A DNA stretch of 64,000 nucleotides, from positions 74,725,249 to 74,789,248 of the forward strand of contig OZ038423.1 in assembly GCA_964036155.1 (NCBI GenBank). Reading direction: 5' to 3'. Shown here piece by piece: positions 51,201-61,000 of this stretch. Position 1 is the first letter of the stretch; each line of letters opens with the position of its first letter. Origin of the DNA: Diploscapter coronatus (lineage: Eukaryota; Nematoda; Chromadorea; Rhabditida; Rhabditidae). The translations under genes were made by a program, and so were the position numbers. Below the pieces are notes generated by a model. That model worked only from the letters and a program-made list of their open reading frames with translations, was not told the DNA's origin and did no database searches.

Positions 51201-52182
51201 CCTCCAGCTGATGGATGTTGTTGGGCGAGTGATAGGCGATCAGTTGGTTCGTCTCCCGCATCAGAGCCAATTTCGGGTTCTCCTTGCCGAACTGCAATTT
51301 TAAAAACCATTCAACTAAGTTCCAAACATTTCGCACGGCTAATTCATATTTCTCAAAATCTACTACATAATTGAACGTGTGATATTTGAAGGAAAAAACC
51401 CGCACTACCTCGACATAGATGAGATTGAGCGCGTTGCTTTTGTCCTTCTTCCGCATTTCGTAGTACTTGGCGATGTTCTTTTCGAGCGTCGAATTTGTGA
51501 TTGTCGCTGGGTTCGAAATTAGCAGAAAATCACCTGAAAATGTGTTATTCGGCCAAAAGAAAATAAACGCAAATTTGCCTTTCAAAAGTTCCAGAGCGAA
51601 AAGTTCTCTGATGGAGTCGCCCACGCTCTTCGACCCGGCACATCGAATCCACTGGAACTGCTCGAATTGTAGAGACCAGTTCCTAAACAAATTTTTAAAA
51701 TTTATGAGCAGTTCAAAATGTTAGCCTGTTTTCTTTCTGGTTATGCGTTTGTCACTAGAATTTAGTAATTATTGAGTGCAAGGAAAGTGAGCAGACAGCG
51801 ATAGATATTTCAGACTTTTCTTCCTTTAAAAACACAAAATGCCTACTTTTCAGCGAGTTTCAGTCCCTCTGTGCGAGATTCAGTCGAAACGAGGAACACC
51901 CGCTTGACGCCTGTCTTGAGGAGCCACAACAGGGTATAGTTGATGATTGGAGCGTTGCATAGCGGGCGACACGCCTCAAAACATTTCCTTGTTAAATTTT
52001 AGAAAAGTTTCTGGGAAAAATTTATCTTTTGAAGGAAAGAAAGATTTCTCAAGAAACTATGAAAGTACCAGTGGAATTTCCGAGGCTGCCTCGTGCAGGA
52101 ATATGGAATCATTGAAATTGTCCGCAATAACGACGGCAGACAGAGTTGTTTCCTCCTCTTTTTGATCCTTTTTTGGACCCAT
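48275..52182 (-). CDS. eif-2Bepsilon: Translation initiation factor eIF2B subunit epsilon
   Basis: Catalytic subunit of the guanine-nucleotide exchange factor that recharges eIF2 with GTP. Start at 52182 (MGPKKDQKEEETTLSAVVIAD). The N-terminal nucleotidyltransferase-like domain follows: IPLACRPLCNAPIINYTLLW (about 51880-52070), then DFLLISNPATITN (about 51500). Left-handed beta-helix repeats come next: YSPKSYQLGVAYGKRCKVG (about 50300), IVGSNCKIGKNCILEEICIGNNVQIPDGTKI (about 50030-50150) and HAVIGHG. After an acidic linker, the catalytic W2 (HEAT-like) domain is encoded at about 48280-49020 (VPWEDVLKLSVLAML, HYLYELDLLEDDAILIWFDE), ending with an acidic tail SSDEEESGEEVGADDLDSD and TAG. It is the upstream gene of a probable operon with etc-1; as I recall the same pair is D2085.3/D2085.4 in C. 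elegans. Confidence 0.92.
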
Positions 52183-52868
52183 CTAAATCGGTAGATTCTA
52201 GAAAAAAAGCGATAAATGTCGATAAATTATCGAAAAACACGCGAAAATCGAGAAAATTTAGACAATTTCAGTATCTCAGAAGTGAGAAGAAAATGTCGGA
52301 TACTTGCGGTCAAGAATGGATAATAATTAGCGAAACTAACTTGATTTACCTCATATACAATTTCATATTATTAGAAATAATTTCGCAATTTCGAGAAAAA
52401 TTGAAAAAGCGTAAAATGCAACACGAAGATTTGGGATTTTTCAATCGTAAAAATTCATCATCACCTCTCGTTTCACTATTAAAGATAGTAATGCAAAGCT
52501 GAATGAGATAATTCACCGTATGAGGGATATTTGCGGTGAAAAACGTCCTCAGGCAAGTCCAGCAGCATGACAAAGATGCAAGTCGATTGGACACCTGCCC
52601 CCTTGTTTACGCGTAAACATCCCTTCTCGACTTTATTCACCCATCTGATTCGAATTTTCTCTTCACTCTATTTTTTATTTCTTCGATTTAATTGTTCAAC
52701 TAACTCGCCAATTACTGTATAATTATCTCCAGTTTGCGAGTTAATTGATGACAACTTGGAGTACTACTTGCAATTTGTTTGAACTCTAATCAATTCGATA
52801 TTTTCCGTGATTATTTTGTTCCAGTTGATTTTCTTTAATTCGGTCAAATCATCTTCGCTGTTTGAGGA
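52183..52868. promoter_or_regulatory. Divergent promoter, eIF2B-epsilon (-) / original mut-7 5' end (+)
   Basis: Region between the eIF2B-epsilon start and the truncated mut-7 copy. From about 52457 rightwards it is the first copy of the duplicated segment, including the palindromic forkhead-type site TGTTTACGCGTAAACA. The left 270 bp are unique and presumably serve eIF2B-epsilon. Confidence 0.5.
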
Positions 52869-52975
52869 ATGGCAAGTGTTAGCGGTAGTGGGAGAGTGCA
52901 GGAAGTGACCGGAGTCAACGGGCAGAGCAGCAGCCTCGCAGATCAACGGGGCAGCGAACTCCGACAATTCGAACA
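52457..52975 (+). repeat. Duplicated segment copy 1 (mut-7 promoter + first exon, degraded)
   Basis: About 520 bp that align almost base for base with 57470-58018: both contain GAATGAGATAATTCACCG, the palindrome TGTTTACGCGTAAACA, TTAATTGATGACAACTTGGA and the first codons ATGGCAAGTGTTAGCGG. Differences are scattered substitutions and small indels. This copy lies next to eIF2B-epsilon. Confidence 0.92.
52604..52619. promoter_or_regulatory. Palindromic forkhead/DAF-16-type site (copy 1)
   Basis: TGTTTACGCGTAAACA is a perfect 16-bp palindrome made of two facing TGTTTAC forkhead cores (the DAF-16 element is TTGTTTAC). It is repeated exactly at 57623-57638 in the second duplicate. Forkhead/FOXO binding is inferred from the core only. 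Confidence 0.5.
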
Positions 52976-53054
52976 TAGTGTCGACTTTGACCCCCATAAC
53001 TTTCTTGTTACTGGACCAAATTGGATAATTCCTTTTTTATTGGACAGCATTTAG
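52869..53054 (+). pseudogene. Truncated, frameshifted copy of mut-7 exon 1
   Basis: The ATG at 52869 begins with the same 22 codons as the working gene at 57896 (MASVSGSGRVQEVTGVNGQ...). Immediately after the SSS codons a stretch of about 20 bp present in the other copy (coding MADEATV) is missing, which shifts the frame. The remaining open frame runs 61 codons into unrelated sequence and stops. The expected donor and second exon are absent. Confidence 0.85.
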
Positions 53055-54025
53055 TCCATAGATTATCAGGTAATAAACAAAAAATTTTTTGAAGTTCAAT
53101 GACCAAATTCAGCATCTTGTCCTTTTATACATTATTTTCAAAAATTCGTAGCTCACTGTGTGTGCACATTCTAGAATAAGTTCTGGGATGAAAGTTAATC
53201 AACCTGACGAGTTCTACAAGATTCCATGAAAACTCCGACGTTAACTCACATTACACTTGTAAACGTAGTACGGGTATATAGGGTAATTTTGAATAACTTT
53301 TTCCACCAAAAATATTATCTTAAAATTTTATCTTCATTTTTAGCTTATTCTCCGTTCAAAATCTATAAAATAAATAAATAATTGAAATTTAGCCTGATAC
53401 ACAAATGAATTTTTCTCGAGGTCGGGTCTGGAAAACACGAACTACCGTAATTCACTATAGTAATCGATTAAAAAACGTTTATCACCATGACGATCAGCGT
53501 GAAAAACTGAACAACATATGTGAAAATCAGCCTGATCTGAGGATCCTTGTTTATACCCCTTTGCTAAAACTTTGGTTTTTGCTGACATTCACTCGTAATC
53601 AATAAATGAGCGTTTGACATTGCATTGTTCTGTTTTGTTCTATTTCGAAATTACTTTAATGAGAATGAATCATTTCCGAGGGTGTGCCCCTTCCCCCTAC
53701 TTCTTAAAGCAACTACTTTTCCCGTCACTATGTTTTATCGTTCAACGAGTGTAGGAAGTGGGGGAAATGATCCTCATCCCATTTTCGAAAATCAGTTTGC
53801 ATGTCGATGTCAATTACACTAGTTTATTTGCTATCTAACATTAATCAAGGCGTTGAATGATAGCCACGCCTAGCATGATTGATACTCGATTGATGAGGAG
53901 TTGAACAGGAAGAGCGAAATTTTCATTATGTAGATATCGAAACCGTTTTTATTTATTTTCTGGCTTTACTATTTTTTTAGCTTGTTACTCGATATACGTG
54001 AGGATAATAGAAATGGGAAAATTTA
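53055..54025. other. Intergenic, between mut-7 exon-1 remnant and kelch gene
   Basis: AT-rich 970 bp. An open frame of 66 codons near 53405 has no family resemblance or splice context and is not called. An ACTACCGTAATTCAC word is near 53444. It would contain the promoter of the kelch gene. Confidence 0.45.
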
Positions 54026-57000
54026 ATGACTCTTCAAATCCTGTAAGTTAAAGCTCAATCTTTCCATTTGATATTCTACATACATTTACGATATATCGTT
54101 AAGCCTACTGTCCGTCCACCTGAATCTCGTCAACTACTGGATGCAGGCAATCAAACTGCAGTGAAAACGAGGTGAAACGCGGACGATATAACGGGGCATT
54201 CTGAAACGTGAAATTGCATAGAACGAACAGTTTAACGCGCGAAATACACGAAAAAATAAAAATAAATAAATAATCATTTATTCCATGCAATTCCACTTAT
54301 CTTTTAGTTGAAGCATACATGCGCACTTCTTTTGTCCGAGCTACTCTACGAAATTAATTATTATCGATGAACTTTGCAGTTTTTCTAAATAGTTTTACCT
54401 GGAAAATATTAAATTATTTACTTTCAGGGAAAATCGTAAATATCCTTGGTTAAAAAAATTCATTTTTCTATTAGTTCTATTATGCGCGCTTCTTTTGGCC
54501 GGTGTTGTTATTCTAACTCTTCAAAGTCGGCAGGTGCTAGTTCATTACCACTAATCAACATTTATATGAATTAATAATTCTTTGAAGATCGACCCAAATA
54601 CCCAATCAAATAGCGGGGAGAAAACTTTATTCTATCGTAGGAAAATATTTCTTGTATGAACGAAAATTCATTTTGGTATTTAGTACCTTATGAAAACGGC
54701 ACAACTTGGGAAGGAAAAATTTGTCTATTCGATTCGCATACTAATTCGGTTGAGCAGATTGCGAGATTTACTAATCTTTTACCACCAAATGAAGTAGCAA
54801 CAATAAAAGATAAGGTTGATTATTTTTATTTGGCATTGCCAATTTTGTAAATTTTAGATTTTTGCAATTGAACCTTTTGAAAAATCGTTTGAAATTTTTG
54901 ATCTGAATACTCGACAAATCACTAGAGGTTACTTTACAAAAGCCAATGGACTGGTCTAATTTTATTGCATCTTTTGCAGGACCAGATCCTCCTGAATGGC
55001 GTGAATATGCATCCTTGGCTTATTTCAAAGGAAAATTGTATTATTTGGATGGAAGGGATTTTGACTCAGGTTACAGAACAATTCGCGTTGATGTAAAATA
55101 AAGATGATCATTATATAAATAACTTTTCCATAGATTTTTGTAAATGGACGATGGGAACTTGGGCCTGTATTACCTATTTCAACTTCTATTGTTCAACCAA
55201 TAATATGCAATGGAGTATTATATGGTTTATTTTTCTAAGATAGGCACTATTTTAATTGAAGAATTCAGTTATTAGTGGACAGAGGACTCCAAAAGTATTT
55301 CGATTATCAGACGATGAACGGGAATGGATTAAAATTGGAGAGCTTCCAGAAATACAAGGTGCATTTGCAGTTGCATCGCTAAATGGAAAAATTTACATAA
55401 CTGGAGGATGGAAATTGTTAATTTTATATGATAAATAATGTATCATTATATATTTAGTGATGGAGGAGCATCAAAATCCTGTCTGTGCTTCGACCCCTCA
55501 GCTCCATTTGGTAGTCGAATTTATCGAATCGTTGATATCATTTTTGGTAACCAAATAGCCTCGGACAAGACCTCTCGAATCGCTGATATGAATTATGCAA
55601 GATTTTCTCATTCGCTTATTGCTGCGAACGGGAAATTGTATGCAATCGGAGGGTGCGCTGAGATTTTGCATATCTTTATACGAAATGTTTGTTAACTTAG
55701 ATTTAAAAAAAAGATATGGAAACATTTCTGTAATTCAATCGAGGAATACGATCCACAAACGAATAGATGGCGAGAAGTGGGAAAATTGAAATTTGATCTA
55801 AATTCCGACGAGACTGTAGCTCATGGAGCTGCGATTATTGCAAATGCTTTGGAGGTTTGAAAATAAATAATTTACTACTAAATGGAAAATGATAATTTCA
55901 GAACGGAATTGAAATTCCATTGATTAATAATACAATGCATGAATTATCTTGGAATATCAGTAATTTGCAAGTTGACGGAGACAGTTCATTCAATAGTTCG
56001 CATATAGTTTTATTTTATTGTAAGAAATTATATTGAAAACTAAGTAAGAGACTTTGAAATAATTCATAATAATTTAGTTGATTATCGAAATAATCATAGA
56101 GGCAAAAAAATAATATGCTTGTTCAATTCTCATAACTTGTCAGTCGAAAAGGTTGCAACATTTCACGATCGTTATCGGTCATTTGAAGTAGCGACTACAA
56201 AGGATAGAGTAAATTCTTATGTTCGTTATTTTGAATAATTTCTTATGTTTCAGGTTTTTGCAATTCAAAACACTTATGAATCATTCGAAATATATGACTT
56301 GAATACTCAACAGCTTTCAAGAGGTCTTATCAACAAATCCATGAATGATCGATTCAAAGAATTTTACAGGCCCAGATCCTCCTGAATGGCGTAGTGGTGC
56401 ATCTGTGGCTTATTTCAAAGACAAATTATACTATTTGGGTGGATGGGATTCTAAAAAAAGACAAGGCATGAATCGCGTTGATGTAAGAAGATCGAATGAA
56501 AATCCATGAAATAATTTATTCAGGTTTTAATAGATGGAAAATGGCAAACAGGATATGCTTTTCCTCTTCCAATTAGTGATGCTCAGACAATAATATGCGA
56601 TGAAGTTTTATACGGTCACATTATAGCATATTCATTGCTGTAATTATGGATATTCAGTTATTGATATACTTGATAATAATAAGATATATCGACTATCAGA
56701 CGATGAACGGGAATGGATTAAGATCGGAGAGGTTCCAGAAATACGAGATTCTTTTGCAGTTGCATCGCTAAATGGAAGAATTTATCTAACTGGAGGACAG
56801 AAGTCGTTAATTTTGCATGATAAATAATGTATCATAATATTTTTAGAGTTGAAATATTCAATACGTTCAGTATATTAAATGTATCCAAATCCTGCTGGTG
56901 TTTTGATCCCTCAGCTCCAGTTGGCAGTCGAATTTCTCGAATCGCTGATATGAATTATGCGAGAAAGCATCATTCGCTCATTGCCGCTAACGAGAAATTG

Positions 57001-57178
57001 TATGCAATCGGAGGGTGATAAAATTATACAAAGAAGCGATTTTTAAAAATTTTGAATTTATTTCAGACTTCAAGAACTTCAAGAGCTTGACTGGGTAAAT
57101 TTTTGTGACTCAATAGAGGAATACGATCCAATTGAAAATAAATGGAGAGATGTAGGAAAATTGAAAATGGTGGAGTGA
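54026..57178 (+). CDS. Kelch-repeat protein with N-terminal membrane anchor, internally duplicated
   Basis: About 18 small exons. Exons 54026-54042 and 54428-54533 give MTLQILENRKYPWLKK followed by about 22 hydrophobic residues (FIFLLVLLCALLLAGVVILTL), a type II signal-anchor with positive residues on the cytosolic side. The rest is two homologous halves (about 54588-55855 and 55902-57178) with the same order and the same intron positions: ICLF.SH, FAI...FEI.DLNT, GPDPPEW, LYYL.G, RLSDDEREWIKIGE, AVASLNG.IY.TGG, CFDPSAP, SRIADMNYAR, LIAAN.KLYAIGG and IEEYDP...KW. These are kelch motifs (GG followed by spaced Tyr/Trp), so the protein should form one or two beta-propellers. Several N-glycosylation sequons (NGT, NNT, NIS, NSS, NVS) suit an extracellular location. 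Stop TGA 57176-57178. The specific family is not recognised. The gene sits between the two mut-7 5' copies. Confidence 0.75.
54108..54199 (-). pseudogene. Isolated minus-strand terminal-exon-like sequence
   Basis: Behind a good acceptor (CGTTTCAG) the minus strand reads NAPLYRPRFTSFSLQFDCLH, continues PVVDEIQVDGQ and ends in TAG. It is more GC-rich than its surroundings, as real exons are here. It lies inside intron 1 of the kelch gene and no matching upstream exon was found on the minus strand. It may be a leftover of a gene carried with the inserted segment. Chance is possible. Confidence 0.3.
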
Positions 57179-57895
57179 TTTGATGAAAATAAGTCAAGTT
57201 TATTTGGCTTATTTTTGTACTGTTTAGAAAAGTTTTGCGAACAATAAAATAATTCTTTCCTATTTTTAACAATCAAAATAAATTCTCGTTTATCAATCTC
57301 ATGGATACCATATTAACAAAAATATTTCAATGTTCATGATAAATACAATTTGCAAAGACGTCCAGAAGACTCGAGTGTAAATTGCATTAGTATAGTGATA
57401 AAGTCGGTAAAAAACTCGCAGAGGTATGAATATTTATGAAAGAGACTTTATGATCAGCACCGACACAGCAAAAATTCACCATTATCTCGTCTCATTATTA
57501 GAGGCAGTATTGCAAAACTGAATGAGATAATTCACCGCATAAGGGATATTTGCGGTGAAAAACGTCCTCAGGCAAGTCCAGCAGCATGACAAAGATGCAA
57601 GTCGATTCGACACCTGCCCCCTTGTTTACGCGTAAACATCCCTTCTCGACTTTATTCACCCACCTGATTCGAAGTTCGAATTTTCTCTTAACTCTGTTCT
57701 GTATTTCTTCGATTTTAGTTGTCCAATTATCTCGCCAATTACTGTATAATTATCTCCAATTTGCGAGTTAATTGATGACAACTTGGAGTACTACTTGCAA
57801 TTTGTTTGAACTCTAATCAATTCGATATTTTCCGTGATTATTTTGTTCCAGTTGATTTTCTTTAATTCGGTCGAATCATCTTCGCTGTTTGAGGA
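57179..57895. promoter_or_regulatory. Kelch 3' region and functional mut-7 promoter
   Basis: The left part is the kelch 3' flank (AATAAA-like words near 57243 and 57278). From about 57470 the second copy of the duplicated segment supplies the promoter of the intact mut-7 homologue, again with the palindromic site TGTTTACGCGTAAACA (57623-57638). Confidence 0.55.
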
Positions 57896-58018
57896 ATGGC
57901 AAGTGTTAGCGGTAGTGGGAGAGTGCAGGAAGTGACCGGAGTCAACGGGCAGAGCAGCAGCATGGCTGACGAAGCTACAGTCTCGCAGATCAACGAGGCA
58001 ACAACCTCGGAGTCGAAT
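57470..58018 (+). repeat. Duplicated segment copy 2 (mut-7 promoter + intact first exon)
   Basis: Partner of 52457-52975 in the same orientation, 5 kb away. This copy keeps the full first exon, including the stretch deleted in copy 1, and splices at 58021|GT into the rest of the gene. Confidence 0.92.
57623..57638. promoter_or_regulatory. Palindromic forkhead/DAF-16-type site (copy 2)
   Basis: Exact second occurrence of TGTTTACGCGTAAACA, about 260 bp upstream of the mut-7 ATG, unchanged between the two diverging duplicates. Confidence 0.5.
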
Positions 58019-61000
58019 GGGGTGCGGTGAAATCAAAAAGAGTGAAAGCAGAAGCGGTGGTACCTGGCGAAAATTCGGGACGCTGATCAGCCTTGGGACT
58101 TTTCCACCACAAATGCGGTGCGATGACCAAATTTAAATTAAAAAAAAAAAAAGTGCCAAGTCTGACGCTGACCGAATGGAATGAGTATCTAAGATAAACG
58201 AAACGAGTGATTTTTTAAAATTTGAAGATAGAAAGGTACTAGTTAATAATCGGAATGGACTTCCATATCTCGCTCCAAAGATATCATTCTTGATTGAAAG
58301 AATCGAGGAGAAAAGTTGGGAGGGGAAATAGTTTGTTGATCGTTGTTATTTTTCCTACAAAATTATAATTTCAGGCAGCCGCATCCATTCCTGCTGTGAA
58401 TGGAGAAGTGTCTCCCAAGAAGATGACCAAAGCGGAAAAGAAGATTTTCTACGGCATGAACAGTCCCGAGGAGGTCGCTTACAAGACTCTCACCGAGGTA
58501 GGGAATTTGTAATTGTTGAAAAAATGACAATTCTCAGGAAATAATGAAAAGCGAGGTGGACTGGACGGTGAAGTCTGAAATGGTCCAGGACATCGTCTAC
58601 AATATCTGCGATGAGACCGACGGGGATGAGACTGCAAATCCTTTCTCGGTTAATTTTTTGAAAATGTGAAGATAGTTTTGAATCTTTTAAAAACTTCATG
58701 AATTCCTGATTTCTGAAAAGGAAATTATTTTCAGAAATTGCTGAAGCTGTTCCGCTGCACGGTGGACTGCAAGCTCATGAAGGAGGGAACGAACACGGTT
58801 GCTGGTAAGGAAAAGTCTTTCAGAAAAAACTAATTTTAAATTGAGGATCTCTGCAAGCTTTCTAAATATCTAAATTACTGAATAAAGTTCAAAGTTAAAA
58901 CGTTTGTTTTTCTTGGAAGGCATTGATTGCAGGCCTGGTTCTGCAGCATTTCGGCGAGTGGCTGAAGAAGCACGGAGAGGAGGAGATGAGGAAGAAGTAC
59001 CTGTCGGAAGCCGTCAAGAGAGACGCCATCGAGAAGGGACTTCAGACGGGAGGCATCAAATTCGTCGCCAAAGTCTTCTTCACCACGCTCTATTCCGTCT
59101 GGGAAATGGTCGAGGTAGGCAATTTCTATACGATGACACCAAAAAGATGTTTCTGTAATCAAACGTTTGAACACTTTTTAGTTTATTGAAAATGATGATG
59201 CGTATGGGTGGGGTAGGGTAGGGTCGCCAAGTAGATACGCCAAACCTCGGTTTGTGGTAGTAGAATTTCTGTATAGAACCATTTTATCAAATTATTGTCG
59301 ATCTAGACTAGCTCTTTTATGATATTTTCGGTTTGAAGGATACTCCCTTTCCAAATTTTCTGCTTCAAACTCACATTTCTACCAAAAATGCATTTTTGCA
59401 AGTGGACTGAGCTTGAGGACTCTACATATGGGACCGCATTACATGAGCTATTTTCACCATAATTTTATATCAAGATTTTGAAGCTTAACAAAATTTGTCT
59501 TTCAGGAAAAAAAGAAAATCGGTCAGTACCCGATGGCGCTCAAGATAATCGATGCTTTCCAATTCGACGAGGACGAAAATTACGATAGTGCCGTTTTCGA
59601 TGTTCTTTTTCCTACCTTTTCTTCAGAAAATAACTCGTTCAGATTCTCCTTTTCTACTACTACCGTCAGAAGCTGGATGATGTGCTGAGGAATTTCATCA
59701 GGAATAAACCTAATCTCCTGGTAAATATACCTTGGCGGCTAGTACATTTCTTCAAAAATATGGGAAGGACAGAAGAAAGATGCAATGTTTGGGAGGGAAG
59801 ATTCCCTCCCAGTCAAATGTTTTCTTTACTTTTCACGATTCTTTAAATTTCAGAGAAAATTCATCAACTACCTGGACGAATTCTCGGGCTGTGCGACGGA
59901 TAAGAAACGCTACGAGATGCTGATGAAGGAAATGGAGAAATACGGCGTTTCTGACACCAGTAAACACACTTTCGGATCCTCTAGGGCTATTGGTAAAAGA
60001 TTCCTGAATTAAAAAAACAACCATTATCTTAATTGTCCGACTATTCTCAGTTTTAGATAGATTTTGGTTCAATAGTAAAAACATTATTTCTTCGAATAAT
60101 ATTCCTCCGGAAAGATTTGCGAGTTTTGTAACAAAATAATATGAAACACTAAAATTTTCACAAATCATCATTTTTTTGAAGAAAATAGGAGAATTTTCAG
60201 AAACGAACATTGAAAAGAACCTGAAAGAGTTGGGCGACAATTTCCTGAGAGACGAGCAGCAATTCATGGACCTCGCGCCCCACTACTACCGCACCATGCG
60301 AGGCAAAAGACTCAGGTTCTTCGCCAATAGCAGGTTAGGAAACTTTCAACTGAATTGTAACTTTCAAGCCTGCGAGTACTGTAATGAACGAAATAGCGTG
60401 TCTTATCGAGAGAAGAAAAGCACATTTCTTCTTTTCCTCTTTTTGAAAAGATACTATTTCATCCTTTCTAGCATTAGAAATAACCGTGCACCCCCTTTCA
60501 ATTTCCATCTTCTTGTATCAAATGGTACCAACTAGATATGTTTCAGACTCGAGCAGAACGAGAGCAACACGGACGCCCCTTCGTCAGATCTCACCTACTT
60601 TCAAAATGTCACGGTAAGTGCCAAGTTAGCTGTTTTTTCTACTTTACTCCTAAAATGTGGTAGTTTTTATCCAAACGTGAAAAAAGATAAATTGCACACG
60701 AGAGGAAGTTTATCTAATTTTAAAATTCACTGTTGATTTGAAAATAGTTGTATTTGGTGTTATTGAAGCATAATTTTCCAGGAACTTCTTCAAGGCGACC
60801 TGATAGCGGTGGCTCGATTCGTTAAGGATTTGTGGAAAGAAAATGCCAATCCACTGTACAGAGATGACGCTATTCGCTGGGTTTGTTCGAGAATATTCTT
60901 TTTCTTTATTTTAAGGAAGATTTATATTTTTAAAGTCGATAAAACGATTCGAAAATAAAATCAATAGCGAACTGACTTCTTTCTTCTATTTTCGTTTTAG

